This document shows positions 41,683 to 51,549 of a stretch of DNA of 64,000 nt, one piece after another. The position numbers and the translations under genes were made by a program. The stretch's first letter is position 1. Every line of letters begins with the position of its first letter. The notes beneath the pieces are model-generated. The model was not told the origin of the DNA. It ran no database searches and saw only the letters and a list, made by a program, of their open reading frames with translations. The DNA is taken from positions 1-64,000 of the forward strand of contig JBGOVA010000002.1 of NCBI GenBank assembly GCA_041477875.1, written 5' to 3'. This DNA is from SZUA-430 sp041477875 (lineage in GTDB: Bacteria > Pseudomonadota > Alphaproteobacteria > Micropepsales > Micropepsaceae).

Positions 41683-43035
41683 ATGACCCACCGCCTCAAC
41701 CGTGCAACGCTGGCGGCCGCGAGCGTTTTGCTCGCGAGCGCCTTGTCGCTCGGCGCCTGTGAAACCTTCGAGCAGTTCCTCACACCCGGCAAGAAAGTCG
41801 ACATCCGCGGCGAGCGCGTTTCCGTGCTGCCCAGCGTGCGGACCGTCGAGCCTGACGCGAAACTCGCGGCCGAGGCGGTGAAGCTGCCCAAGCCCGTGAT
41901 CAATCCGGATTGGCCGGAGCCGGGCGGCTATGCCGATAACGTCATGCATCACCTGTCGGCGGCGGGTGAGCTCGATCGCGCCTGGAGCACGAGCATCGGC
42001 TCAGGCTCATCGACGTCGTCGCGGCTGACCGCCTCGCCGGTGGTTTCGGGGGGCAAGATTTACGCGCTCGACTCGGAAGTTAATGTAACGGCGTATGACG
42101 CGAGGAACGGCGACCGGCTGTGGCGCGTCGACCTGACGCCGGAGGACGAGGATTCCGAGGACGGTTTTGGCGGCGGCGTTGCAGTCGAAGGCGGGCGACT
42201 GTTCGTCTCGACCGGGTTCGGCTTCGTCGTGGCGCTTGATGCCAACACCGGCAAAGAGATTTGGCGGCGTACCGCGACCGTGCCGTTTCGCGCGGCGCCC
42301 GTCGTGAACGGCGGGCGCGTGTTCGTCGCAACGCAGGAAAACCAGCTGCTTGCGCTGGCCGAGGATGACGGGCGCGTGTTGTGGGATCATCGCGGCATCG
42401 CGGAGTCCGCCGGCATTCTGGGATCGAACAGCGTCGCGGTGTCGGGCGATCTTGTGGTCGTGCCGTACACGTCGGGCGAGTTGTTCGCGCTCAACGTGCG
42501 CAACGGGCGCGCGGCGTGGAGCGACACGCTGGCGCGCACCGGCGGTCTGACGCCGCTGTCGTCGCTGGCCGATATTTCGGGGCGCCCCGTGATCGACCGC
42601 GGCCTCGTTTTCGCCAACAGCCACGCGGGCCGCTTGGTCGCGATCGACATCCGCACGGGCGAGCGCGTGTGGACTATCGATGTCGGCGGCACGCAACGCC
42701 CGTGGGTCGCGGGCGACTATGTCTTCGTGATCACCGACGATGCGAAGGTCATGTGCGTCAGGCGCGCGGACGGGCGCATCCGCTGGATCCATCAGCTCGA
42801 CGCCTACCGCAACGCGGAGACGCGCTCGGGGCCGATTTCGTGGTCGGGACCCGTGCTCGTGTCGGACCGGCTGCTGGCGCTGTCGTCGGAGGGTTATGCG
42901 GTTTCGATTTCGCCTTATACCGGCGAGGTGCTGGGCCAGATCGACATTCCCGACAAGGCGTTCATCGCGCCGATCGTGGCCGACAACACCGTCTTCATCC
43001 TGACCGACGACGCGCGGCTGACGGCGTTGAAGTAG
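41683..43035 (+). CDS. bamB: Outer membrane assembly lipoprotein BamB
   Basis: 450 aa. Signal peptide with lipobox LSLGAC (Cys26), then a PQQ-type eight-bladed beta-propeller: repeated KIYALDSEVNVTAYDARNGDRLWR, RLFVSTGFGFVVALDANTGKEIWR and similar blades. Scaffold of the BAM complex that inserts outer-membrane proteins. It begins 13 bp after the YfgM-like gene and is followed by der, the order conserved in many proteobacteria. Confidence 0.93.
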   Translation: MTHRLNRATLAAASVLLASALSLGACETFEQFLTPGKKVDIRGERVSVLPSVRTVEPDAKLAAEAVKLPKPVINPDWPEPGGYADNVMHHLSAAGELDRAWSTSIGSGSSTSSRLTASPVVSGGKIYALDSEVNVTAYDARNGDRLWRVDLTPEDEDSEDGFGGGVAVEGGRLFVSTGFGFVVALDANTGKEIWRRTATVPFRAAPVVNGGRVFVATQENQLLALAEDDGRVLWDHRGIAESAGILGSNSVAVSGDLVVVPYTSGELFALNVRNGRAAWSDTLARTGGLTPLSSLADISGRPVIDRGLVFANSHAGRLVAIDIRTGERVWTIDVGGTQRPWVAGDYVFVITDDAKVMCVRRADGRIRWIHQLDAYRNAETRSGPISWSGPVLVSDRLLALSSEGYAVSISPYTGEVLGQIDIPDKAFIAPIVADNTVFILTDDARLTALK

Positions 43036-43057
43036 GCGCCCGAGCCCTGATGCGGAA

Positions 43058-44416
43058 ATGGTCTTTACCGTCGCGATTGCCGGTCGCCCCAATGTGGGCA
43101 AGTCGACGCTGTTCAACCGGCTGACCGGGAAGCGCGCGGCCATCGTCGACGACACGCCGGGCGTTACGCGCGACTGGCGCGAGGGCGAAGCCCAGATCCT
43201 CAATTTGGGGTTTCGCGTGCTCGACACCGCGGGGCTCGACGATGCGAAGGCGACCGACTTGGCCGATCGCATCCAAAAACAAACGCGCGCGGCGATCGAA
43301 CAAGCCGACGCGCTGATCTTCCTCATCGACGGGCGCGAGGGCGTCACGCCGCACGATGCCGACATCGCGCGCATGCTGCGGCGCGCGGGAAAGCCCATCA
43401 TTCTGGCCGTCAACAAATGCGACACGCGGGCGTCCGAACGCGGCATCGCGGAAGCCGAGCGTCTTGGCTTCGGCGAGCCGGTCGAGCTCTCTGCAGCGCA
43501 CGGTACAGGGATCGACGAACTCTACCGCTCGCTGTTGGCGATCGCGCCGGCCGACGCGATCGACGAAGCGGAGGACGACGAGGAAGAGGCGAAGGCGCGG
43601 CCTCTGTCGATTGCGATCACCGGTCGGCCGAACGCGGGCAAGTCGACGCTCTTGAACAGGTTGCTCGGCAGCGAGCGCTCGATCACGGGCCCCGAAGCCG
43701 GGATCACGCGCGATGCCGTCGTGGCCGAATGGAACTGGGGCGGGCGGAAGATAAAGCTCGTCGACACGGCGGGTTTGCGGCGCAAGGCGAAGGTCGACGA
43801 AGACCTCGAAAAACTGTCGGTCGCGGATGCGCTCGCGTCGATCAAGATGGCCGAGGTTGTGATCCTGGTCGTCGACGCGGCGATCCCGTTCGAAACGCAA
43901 GATTTGCAGATCGCCGATCTTGTCGAGCGCGAAGGACGCGTGATGGTCGTCGCGGTCAACAAGTGGGACCTGGTCGAAGACAAGGCCACCTTGCTCAAGA
44001 CGCTGAGGGCCCGCGTCGATCAGTTGCTGCCGCAATGGAAGGGCGTGCCCATCGTCGCGATGTCGGCGGCGTCGGGCGAGGGCGTCGATCTGCTGATGCC
44101 TGCCGTGCTCAAGCAGCACGAAATTTGGAACAAGCGCGTCTCGACGCACCGCTTGAACGAGTGGCTCGAGATGATGCTCGAGCGCCACTCGCCGCCCGCG
44201 CCGAAGGGGCGGCGCATTCGTATTCGCTACATAACGCAGGCGCGCACTAGGCCGCCGACGTTCGCGATTTCATCGAGCCAGGCGGGCGAATTGCCGGGCG
44301 ACTACGCACGCTATCTCGTAAACGGTCTGCGCGAGGACTTCGGCTTCACAGGCGTGCCGATCCGGATGAAGGTGAAGGTGAGCGAGAACCCGTATGCGAA
44401 GGGGAAGCGGGGCTAA
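43058..44416 (+). CDS. der: Ribosome biogenesis GTPase Der (EngA)
   Basis: 452 aa with two GTPase domains and a KH-like C-terminus. First G1 GRPNVGKST (about 9-17) with DTAGLDD and NKCD; second GRPNAGKST (about 190) with DTAGLRRKAKV and NKWD. Essential for 50S maturation. Linkers are acidic (DEAEDDEEEAKA). Same order as in E. coli, where der follows bamB. Confidence 0.96.
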   Translation: MVFTVAIAGRPNVGKSTLFNRLTGKRAAIVDDTPGVTRDWREGEAQILNLGFRVLDTAGLDDAKATDLADRIQKQTRAAIEQADALIFLIDGREGVTPHDADIARMLRRAGKPIILAVNKCDTRASERGIAEAERLGFGEPVELSAAHGTGIDELYRSLLAIAPADAIDEAEDDEEEAKARPLSIAITGRPNAGKSTLLNRLLGSERSITGPEAGITRDAVVAEWNWGGRKIKLVDTAGLRRKAKVDEDLEKLSVADALASIKMAEVVILVVDAAIPFETQDLQIADLVEREGRVMVVAVNKWDLVEDKATLLKTLRARVDQLLPQWKGVPIVAMSAASGEGVDLLMPAVLKQHEIWNKRVSTHRLNEWLEMMLERHSPPAPKGRRIRIRYITQARTRPPTFAISSSQAGELPGDYARYLVNGLREDFGFTGVPIRMKVKVSENPYAKGKRG

Positions 44417-44433
44417 GCGGGGGGAGGCGTGCG

Positions 44434-44817
44434 TTGGGCAACGTGAAGACATACCAAGGCTCTTGCCATTGCGGCCGCGTCCGCTTCGAGGTTGATGTCG
44501 ACCTGGATCATGTCCGATCGTGCGACTGTTCGATTTGTCGAAGGCGGGGGGCGCTCATCCATCGGGTCGAGGCCGACCGGCTTCGCATTCTCACGCCTCT
44601 TGAAGATATGACGCTCTATCAATGGCACACGCGTACCGCCGAAGATTATTTCTGTCCGACGTGCGGTATCCTCCCTTTCAGGCGGCCGCGCCACCGAACG
44701 CCTGCAGAGCACGGCGCTCCCGAGTTCACGGGGTGGGGCGTCAACGTCCGCTGCCTCGACGGCGTGGATCTCGATGCGATTCCTGTGAAGCGCGTCCACG
44801 GGAGCAAGCTTCCCTAG
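44434..44817 (+). CDS. GFA (CENP-V/glutathione-dependent formaldehyde-activating) family protein
   Basis: 127-aa zinc protein: CHCG near the start, CDCSICRRRGA, and CPTCG, the cysteine sets of GFA-domain proteins. They bind zinc and glutathione adducts; most have no proven enzymatic activity. TTG at 44434 has GGGGGAGG 6 nt upstream; GTG at 44443 is an alternative. Confidence 0.85.
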   Translation: MGNVKTYQGSCHCGRVRFEVDVDLDHVRSCDCSICRRRGALIHRVEADRLRILTPLEDMTLYQWHTRTAEDYFCPTCGILPFRRPRHRTPAEHGAPEFTGWGVNVRCLDGVDLDAIPVKRVHGSKLP

Positions 44818-44823
44818 GTGCCG

Positions 44824-45531
44824 TCAGCGAGCCGTGACGATCTCGCCGTTGCGCGTTTCGGTGCGCAGGGCCAGTTCGATGATTTGCGGCGCGATGTCTT
44901 CGGGCGTGCGCAGTTTCAGCGGGTCTTCGCCGGGGAAGGCTTTGGCGCGCATGCCGGTTCTGATCGGTCCCGGGTTGAAGAGGTTCGCGCGGACTTTCGT
45001 CGAGGCGCATTCGGCGGCGTAGGTTTTGATGAGAGCGTCAAGCGCCGCCTTTGTCGCGCTGTAGGTCGCCCAGTAGGCGCGGGTGTTTTGCGCGGCGCCT
45101 GAGGTGATGAAGACCGCGCGGCCGGCATCCGACGCCTTGAGCAGCGGATCGAGGAATTGGATCAGGCGCAGGTTCGCGTTGACGTTGACCTCCATCGCCT
45201 CGATCCAGTTTTTCGGATCGATGCCGGTCACCGGCGTCAGAGGACCCAGGAAGCCGGCGTTGCCGATCAGGATGTCGAGCTTGCGCCAGCGATTTGCGAT
45301 CGCATCGGCGAGGCGCGGCACCGCTTGGCCGTCTTTGAGGTCGAGGGGGACGAGCGTCGCGCTCGATCCCGCGCGTTTGATTTCGTCGTCGAGCTCTTCG
45401 AGGGCGCCGGCCGTACGCGCGACGGCAATAACGTGAGCGCCTTCACGCCCGAGCGCGACGGCGACCGCGCGACCGATGCCGCGCGACGCACCGGTGACGA
45501 GGGCGACGCGGCCTGTGAGGCGCGCGGTCAC
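44824..45531 (-). CDS. Short-chain dehydrogenase/reductase
   Basis: 235 aa. NAD(P) loop VTGASRGIGRAVA, NAGFLGPL, catalytic Ser in ITSGAAQ and YSATKAAL (Y-x3-K). GTG at 45531 overlaps the purF stop (GTGA), so it is co-translated with purF, a pairing common in alphaproteobacteria although no purine role is known. It resembles YciK-type SDRs of unknown substrate. Confidence 0.9.
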   Translation of the reverse strand: MTARLTGRVALVTGASRGIGRAVAVALGREGAHVIAVARTAGALEELDDEIKRAGSSATLVPLDLKDGQAVPRLADAIANRWRKLDILIGNAGFLGPLTPVTGIDPKNWIEAMEVNVNANLRLIQFLDPLLKASDAGRAVFITSGAAQNTRAYWATYSATKAALDALIKTYAAECASTKVRANLFNPGPIRTGMRAKAFPGEDPLKLRTPEDIAPQIIELALRTETRNGEIVTAR

Positions 45532-46985
45532 ACCGCCAAAAGCGACAACTGGCCGTTGTCGGTTTCGCTGTCGCGGTCGGTGAGGCTTGTGGGGTATTCG
45601 CCGGTGAAGCAGGCGTCGCAGTAGCGCGTCGTCGTGCCGTCGCGGCGGTTTTGGCGGAGCGCGCGGTAGAGGCCGTTGATCGAGATGAAGTGCAGCGAGT
45701 CCGCGCCGATGAAGCGGCACATCTCGGCGACCGTATAGTTCGCGGCGAGAAGGTTCTTCTTCTCCGGCGTGTCGACACCGTAGAAGCAGCTGTCCGTCGT
45801 CGGCGGACTGGCGATGCGCATGTGCACTTCGGCGGCGCCCGCGTCGCGCACCATCTTGATGATCTTCTTCGAAGTGGTGCCGCGCACGATGGAATCGTCG
45901 ACCAGGATCACGCGTTTGCCTTTGATGCGCGCGCGGTTGGCGTTGTGCTTCAGCTTCACGCCGAGGTGGCGGATGTGGTCGGACGGCTCGATGAAGGTTC
46001 GCCCGACATAGTGGTTGCGGATGATGCCGAATTCGAAGGGGAGGTTCGACGCTTCGGCGTAGCCGAGGGCGCCGGGCACACCGGAGTCGGGGACCGGCAC
46101 GACCATGTCGGCATCGACCGGGGCTTCGCGCGCGAGTTCGGCGCCGATCGCCTTGCGCACTTCGTAAACGCCGAGCCCTTCGATGATGCTGTCGGGCCTG
46201 GCGAAATAGACGTATTCGAAGATGCAGAAGCGCTGGCGCTGCGGCGGGAAGGGCTTGAACGACTGCAGGCCTTCGTCGGAGATGACGACGAGTTCGCCGG
46301 GCTCGACGTCGCGCACGTATTCCGCGTCGATGATGTCGAGCGCGCAGGTTTCGGAGGCGAGCACATAGGCGCCGTCGACTTTGCCGATAACGAGCGGGCG
46401 TACGCCCAGAGGATCGCGCACGCCGATCAGCTTCGAGCGCGTGAGCGCCACGAGCGAATAGGCGCCCTCGACCTGCTTCAACGCGTCGACCAAACGTTCG
46501 ACCGTCGGACCCGCGGTCGAGGTCGCGACGAGGTGCACGATACATTCGGTGTCGGAGGTCGAATAGAAGATCGAGCCTTGGCGCACGAGGCGTTTGCGCA
46601 GTGCATGTGCGTTCGTCAGGTTGCCGTTGTGCGCGACGGCGATGCCGCCCGACGCGACGTCGGCGAAGAAGGGTTGGATGTTGCGGTTGAGCGAGCCGCC
46701 GGTCGTCGAGTAGCGCACGTGGCCGATGGCGTTGGCGCCCTTGAGCTTGGCGATCGGGCCGCCGACCGAGAACTGATCGCCGACCAGGCCCTCGCGCCGC
46801 TCCATGTGGAAGTGCTCGCCGTCGAACGTGGCGATGCCCGCCGCCTCCTGACCCCTATGCTGAAGCGCGTGCAGCCCCAGGGCCACGAAGGCCGAAGCCT
46901 CGGGCCTGCCCCAGATGCCAAAGATCCCGCACTCCTCGTGGAGCTTGTCGTCCGCGAAGGGGTTGGTCGATATCTCTGTGCTCAT
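45528..46985 (-). CDS. purF: Amidophosphoribosyltransferase
   Basis: 485 aa; first committed step of purine synthesis, PRPP plus glutamine to phosphoribosylamine. An 18-residue propeptide precedes the nucleophile Cys19 (ECGIFGIWG), as in cleaved-type PurF. RKGNLTN-like segment HNGNLTNAH, and the PRPP loop VILVDDSIVRGTTSKKI. Followed by the overlapping SDR gene and preceded by cvpA, whose stop touches its start region. Confidence 0.96.
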   Translation of the reverse strand: MSTEISTNPFADDKLHEECGIFGIWGRPEASAFVALGLHALQHRGQEAAGIATFDGEHFHMERREGLVGDQFSVGGPIAKLKGANAIGHVRYSTTGGSLNRNIQPFFADVASGGIAVAHNGNLTNAHALRKRLVRQGSIFYSTSDTECIVHLVATSTAGPTVERLVDALKQVEGAYSLVALTRSKLIGVRDPLGVRPLVIGKVDGAYVLASETCALDIIDAEYVRDVEPGELVVISDEGLQSFKPFPPQRQRFCIFEYVYFARPDSIIEGLGVYEVRKAIGAELAREAPVDADMVVPVPDSGVPGALGYAEASNLPFEFGIIRNHYVGRTFIEPSDHIRHLGVKLKHNANRARIKGKRVILVDDSIVRGTTSKKIIKMVRDAGAAEVHMRIASPPTTDSCFYGVDTPEKKNLLAANYTVAEMCRFIGADSLHFISINGLYRALRQNRRDGTTTRYCDACFTGEYPTSLTDRDSETDNGQLSLLAV

Positions 46986-47702
46986 TTACGGTTTCGTCGT
47001 GGAGCGGACGAGCTGATCCATAGCGCGGCGGTCGCCCGCGTCATAGGACTTACTCTTACCCCCACTGCCTTCGTTGTCGGTTTTTTCCACAGGTGCGGCC
47101 GGTTTTGCTTTTGTTTCCGGCTTCGCGGCGGCGCCGTTTTCGGCGTGTTTGGTTTCGACTGTCGTTTCCTGGGCAGTGTCCGGCACTTCGGCGGTTTCTT
47201 GTTCCGTGTCCGCTTTCTTCTTGTTGCCGCCGAGTGAGCGTATGACGTCGGCGGTTCCTTTGATGACGGGTAAGAGGCGCGCCTCGCGCAACCACTCGGG
47301 GTGGTCCTTGGGCGTGGCGAGCGAGGAGAAGGTCAGGTAGCCGAGGCCCACGACCAGAAGGCCGCGCGCGATGCCGAAGACGAAGCCGAGCGAGCGGTCG
47401 AGGGGGCCTGCATGCGTGCCGCGGACCAATTCCTGGACGCGGAAGCTGACGAAGGAGATCGGAATCAGCAGGATCAGGAATATGCCGAGCAGGCCCAGGA
47501 TGTCGGCCAGCAGCTGCGGTTCGACGAGGGAGCGTGCGAAGGGTTTGGCGACCGGCCAGAAGAATACTGCACCGAGCGCCGCGACCAGCCACGACGAGAC
47601 CGACAACGCCTCTTTCATGAAACCGCGATAGGTCGCGATGAGCCCGGAGATCAACAAAATCCCCAGCAGTACGAAATCAACGATCGTCAGCGGGATCTCC
47701 AT
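46986..47702 (-). CDS. cvpA: CvpA family membrane protein
   Basis: 238 aa: four helices in the first 125 residues (IVDFVLLGILLISGLIATYR, AALGAVFFW, LGIFLILLIPISF, GIARGLLVVGLGYL) and a hydrophilic C-terminal tail rich in K/E/T. Typical position next to purF. Role in envelope homeostasis. One base separates it from purF. Confidence 0.9.
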   Translation of the reverse strand: MEIPLTIVDFVLLGILLISGLIATYRGFMKEALSVSSWLVAALGAVFFWPVAKPFARSLVEPQLLADILGLLGIFLILLIPISFVSFRVQELVRGTHAGPLDRSLGFVFGIARGLLVVGLGYLTFSSLATPKDHPEWLREARLLPVIKGTADVIRSLGGNKKKADTEQETAEVPDTAQETTVETKHAENGAAAKPETKAKPAAPVEKTDNEGSGGKSKSYDAGDRRAMDQLVRSTTKP

Positions 47703-47740
47703 GGCGATAACAACGCTACCATAGATGTCGAACCATTGGG

Positions 47741-49102
<1,362 letters not shown>

Positions 49103-49153
49103 GGGGTGCTCATCGAATGTCGGCGGTGTCTAGCACAAACCAAACCCTTCGGA

Positions 49154-49489
49154 TCAGGGTGCGAATTTCTTCAGAAGTGCGGTCACGGCCGCGCGATCCT
49201 TTGCGGATATCGCCCCGATTCGGCGCTGAATGAGCGACTCAGAAATCGCCGCGAGTCTTGCGACGCGGATTGCACATGCAACGGGCAGCCCGGCCTTTCC
49301 CGGATCGGTCACGACGATGTCGTCCGTGCGGCCGCCGGCCTCAGCGGATGAAATCATGACGATCCAGTAGATCTTGTGGAAGTCATGCAGTCGGGCCGTC
49401 GACACGACCAGTCCCGGCCGCCTCTTTGAGTCCATTCCTTCGACAAATGGAAAATCGACGGCGACGACGTCCCACCGGTTATAGGTCAC
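49154..49489 (-). CDS. MazF/PemK-family toxin
   Basis: 111-aa endoribonuclease-type toxin. It starts NRWDVVAVDFPFVEG, continues KRRPGLVVSTA and ends in helices; the R-P-x-L-V-V core is the PemK signature. Sites of mRNA cleavage are unknown. GTG start at 49489. Overlaps the antitoxin gene by 11 bp. Confidence 0.85.
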   Translation of the reverse strand: MTYNRWDVVAVDFPFVEGMDSKRRPGLVVSTARLHDFHKIYWIVMISSAEAGGRTDDIVVTDPGKAGLPVACAIRVARLAAISESLIQRRIGAISAKDRAAVTALLKKFAP

Positions 49490-49709
49490 GGAAAGCCTCG
49501 TCGTCCTCCTTGCTGTTCCAGTCCGAGAAGGCCTCCTGCGCCAACTTCAGAAACGCTGCATCGAGCCGATCGGCCTTGGCCAGCGTGACGCCGCCTTTGC
49601 CGACCTTGAATTCGACGAGATCGCCGGATTTAAGGCCCAACCGCCTGCGCACAGACACGGGGATGGTCGTCTGGCCCTTTGACGTGACCTTGCTCAACAG
49701 CTTGTTCAC
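49479..49709 (-). CDS. AbrB/MazE-type antitoxin
   Basis: 76 aa: SpoVT/AbrB DNA-binding fold (SKVTSKGQTTIPVSVRRRLGLKSGDLVEF) and an acidic C-terminal tail (FSDWNSKEDDEAFRDL) that would wrap the toxin. GTG start at 49709 with AAGGGG upstream. The ribosome site overlaps the palindrome at 49720, so self-repression is likely. Confidence 0.87.
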   Translation of the reverse strand: MNKLLSKVTSKGQTTIPVSVRRRLGLKSGDLVEFKVGKGGVTLAKADRLDAAFLKLAQEAFSDWNSKEDDEAFRDL

Positions 49710-49719
49710 GGCTCATACC

Positions 49720-49738
49720 CCTTACGTATTACGTAAGG
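49720..49738. promoter_or_regulatory. Palindromic operator of the toxin-antitoxin pair
   Basis: CCTTACGTA-T-TACGTAAGG, 9-bp arms, perfect, ending 10 bp upstream of the antitoxin start. Such AbrB-fold antitoxins bind palindromes at their own promoter. Confidence 0.75.
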
Positions 49739-49925
49739 AATGATAAGACGTCGGGCGTTAAAAAACAAGCGGCGCGGTGGTTCGCGTTGGCGCACGAGGG
49801 AGAAAACCCCGGATGCAATGCCGCGACGTGGGCACAGGTCTCCGACAGGCTGAAAATCGTCGCCAAAGGCAAGCTAAGCCCGCTTCGGATTTACACCATC
49901 GAGCAGCAGCGGCCCTTGATTGGTC
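49739..49925 (+). other. Possible gene remnant between TA pair and oxygenase
   Basis: One plus-strand frame reads ARWFALAHEGENPGCNAATW then RLKIVAKGKLSPLRIYTIEQ without a start. It looks like protein sequence but is too short and lacks a family hallmark, so it may be a leftover of a deleted gene. Confidence 0.25.
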
Positions 49926-51035
49926 TTAGGCGGGTGCGCGATCCGCCTGCGCTTCCGGGATGAGCGCGCGCATGCGGTTGGCGAACGAGGCAAGGCATAC
50001 CTCTTTGGGCGAGAGCGGGCCCTTGGTGTAGCTTGACGAGGCCATGCCGGCTTGGACGCCTTCGACCAGCGCCGTGTCTTCGGCGTTCACTTGGCGGTTG
50101 ATGCGCCAGTTGAGATAGCGCGCGGCGGTCAGTTCGCGGCTCGCGTGCGGGTAGACATAGGCGATCTCGCGGATCAGCGTTTCGGTCGGCGACACCGGAA
50201 TGAACTGCATGAAATCGACCTGGTCGGGATAGATGTCGAAGGCGACGTTCGGCCAGAGCTTGTAATAGGCCCACAGGCGGCGGCGGTCGGCCGGCACGTG
50301 CGTGAAGCCGGAGAGCAGTTCCTGATACGCGCGCTCGGACCAATTCTCCGATGCGTTCTGCTGCAGCTCGCCCGACATCTTGTCGACCCATTCGCGCGCT
50401 TCGATCTTGTAGGTCGAACCGAAGAGGCGGCTGAGGCCCGGGTGCGCCACGCCGATATGCATGCCGTCGGAATAATTGTCGGCGATGTTCTTCCAGTTCA
50501 CCTTGCGCGGGCGGAGCGTCACGCGGCCGTTGGGCACGAGCGTCTCGAGCGCGTAGGGTTCGAGCTCGCGCGCGTAGGGCGCCATCATCTCGGCAACGCC
50601 GGGCAAGCCCTTCTCGAAGCGCACGAAGATGAAGCCTTGGAAGATTTCCTGCTCCACGGGGTGGAGGCCGTGTTTCGTCTTGTCGAGATCGTCGAAGCCT
50701 TGCCATTTCGGGATGCCGGCGAGGCGGCCGTCGAGGCCGTAGCTCCAGGCGTGGTAGGGACAGACAAGGCGATGGCCGCACGAGCCGCGCGACGCCGGCG
50801 CCACCTTCGCCGCGCGATGGCGGCAGACGTTGTGGAAGCTGCGGAGCGTGCCCGCCGCATCGCGCAGCGTGACGACGCGCTCACCCAGCACGTCGAGCGT
50901 GACGTAGTCGCCGGCGTTGGGCGCGTCGCTGACATGGCCCACGATGTGCCACGTCTGGCGGAAGATCTTGGCCCGCTCCAGTTCGAAGAATTTTGGGTCG
51001 GTGTAGATCCAGGCGGGAAGGCTTGTGCCGTGCAT
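49926..51035 (-). CDS. Rieske non-heme iron oxygenase, alpha subunit
   Basis: 369 aa. Rieske cluster Cys71-x-His73 and Cys92-x2-His95 (VCRHRA; VCPYHAWSYGL), then a catalytic domain with the iron-ligand region NIADNYSDGMHIGVAHP. The substrate is unclear; this subfamily includes demethylases and choline/carnitine-type oxygenases as well as aromatic dioxygenases. No reductase or beta-subunit gene is adjacent. ATG 51035, with a TTG two codons upstream. Confidence 0.87.
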   Translation of the reverse strand: MHGTSLPAWIYTDPKFFELERAKIFRQTWHIVGHVSDAPNAGDYVTLDVLGERVVTLRDAAGTLRSFHNVCRHRAAKVAPASRGSCGHRLVCPYHAWSYGLDGRLAGIPKWQGFDDLDKTKHGLHPVEQEIFQGFIFVRFEKGLPGVAEMMAPYARELEPYALETLVPNGRVTLRPRKVNWKNIADNYSDGMHIGVAHPGLSRLFGSTYKIEAREWVDKMSGELQQNASENWSERAYQELLSGFTHVPADRRRLWAYYKLWPNVAFDIYPDQVDFMQFIPVSPTETLIREIAYVYPHASRELTAARYLNWRINRQVNAEDTALVEGVQAGMASSSYTKGPLSPKEVCLASFANRMRALIPEAQADRAPA

Positions 51036-51125
51036 CGGCAAAACCTACGCGATGGGCGCGATGCACGGCAACTGAATCATGCTAGCCTGGCCGGAGACCG
51101 ATCAGCGCGGAGGCTTGCGGGGAAC

Positions 51126-51542
51126 ATGATGAGAGCGTCCATTCGGAACGTGCTCCCGGCCATTTTGATGATGTTTGCGCTCGCGGCGCCGGCGCACGCG
51201 GCGCAGTGGGTGGCGACGAGCGATTCGTGGTTTTGGATCGATCTCGACAGCCGCACCACACAGGCCGGCGTGACCTACTACGCCGAGGTTCACAGCGCGC
51301 AAGGCGGCGTGTCGCCGGACGTGGGCGGTATCGCCGGCGGCCTCACGCCCGAATTGAATCACGGCATCAATTGCACGACGGGCCAAGTCTACAGCCACAT
51401 CATGACCAACAACGACGAGTGGATGAAATCGCTCGACGACGAAAACAGCACGGTGGAGCCGCAATACGCCTGGGTCGAGAGGACGGCGGAAACGCGCGCG
51501 GAAGCACTGGCGGAGACAAAGCGCATCATTTGCAATCGGTAG
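51126..51542 (+). CDS. Small secreted protein, unknown
   Basis: 138 aa. Signal peptide (MMRASIRNVLPAILMMFALAAPAHA), then about 113 residues with two cysteines (GINCTTGQVY and RIICNR) that could form a disulfide. The WVATSDSWFWIDLDS start resembles small periplasmic proteins of alphaproteobacteria with surface-adhesin E-like folds. CGGGGAAC precedes the ATG. Confidence 0.6.
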   Translation: MMRASIRNVLPAILMMFALAAPAHAAQWVATSDSWFWIDLDSRTTQAGVTYYAEVHSAQGGVSPDVGGIAGGLTPELNHGINCTTGQVYSHIMTNNDEWMKSLDDENSTVEPQYAWVERTAETRAEALAETKRIICNR

Positions 51543-51549
51543 CGCTGCC

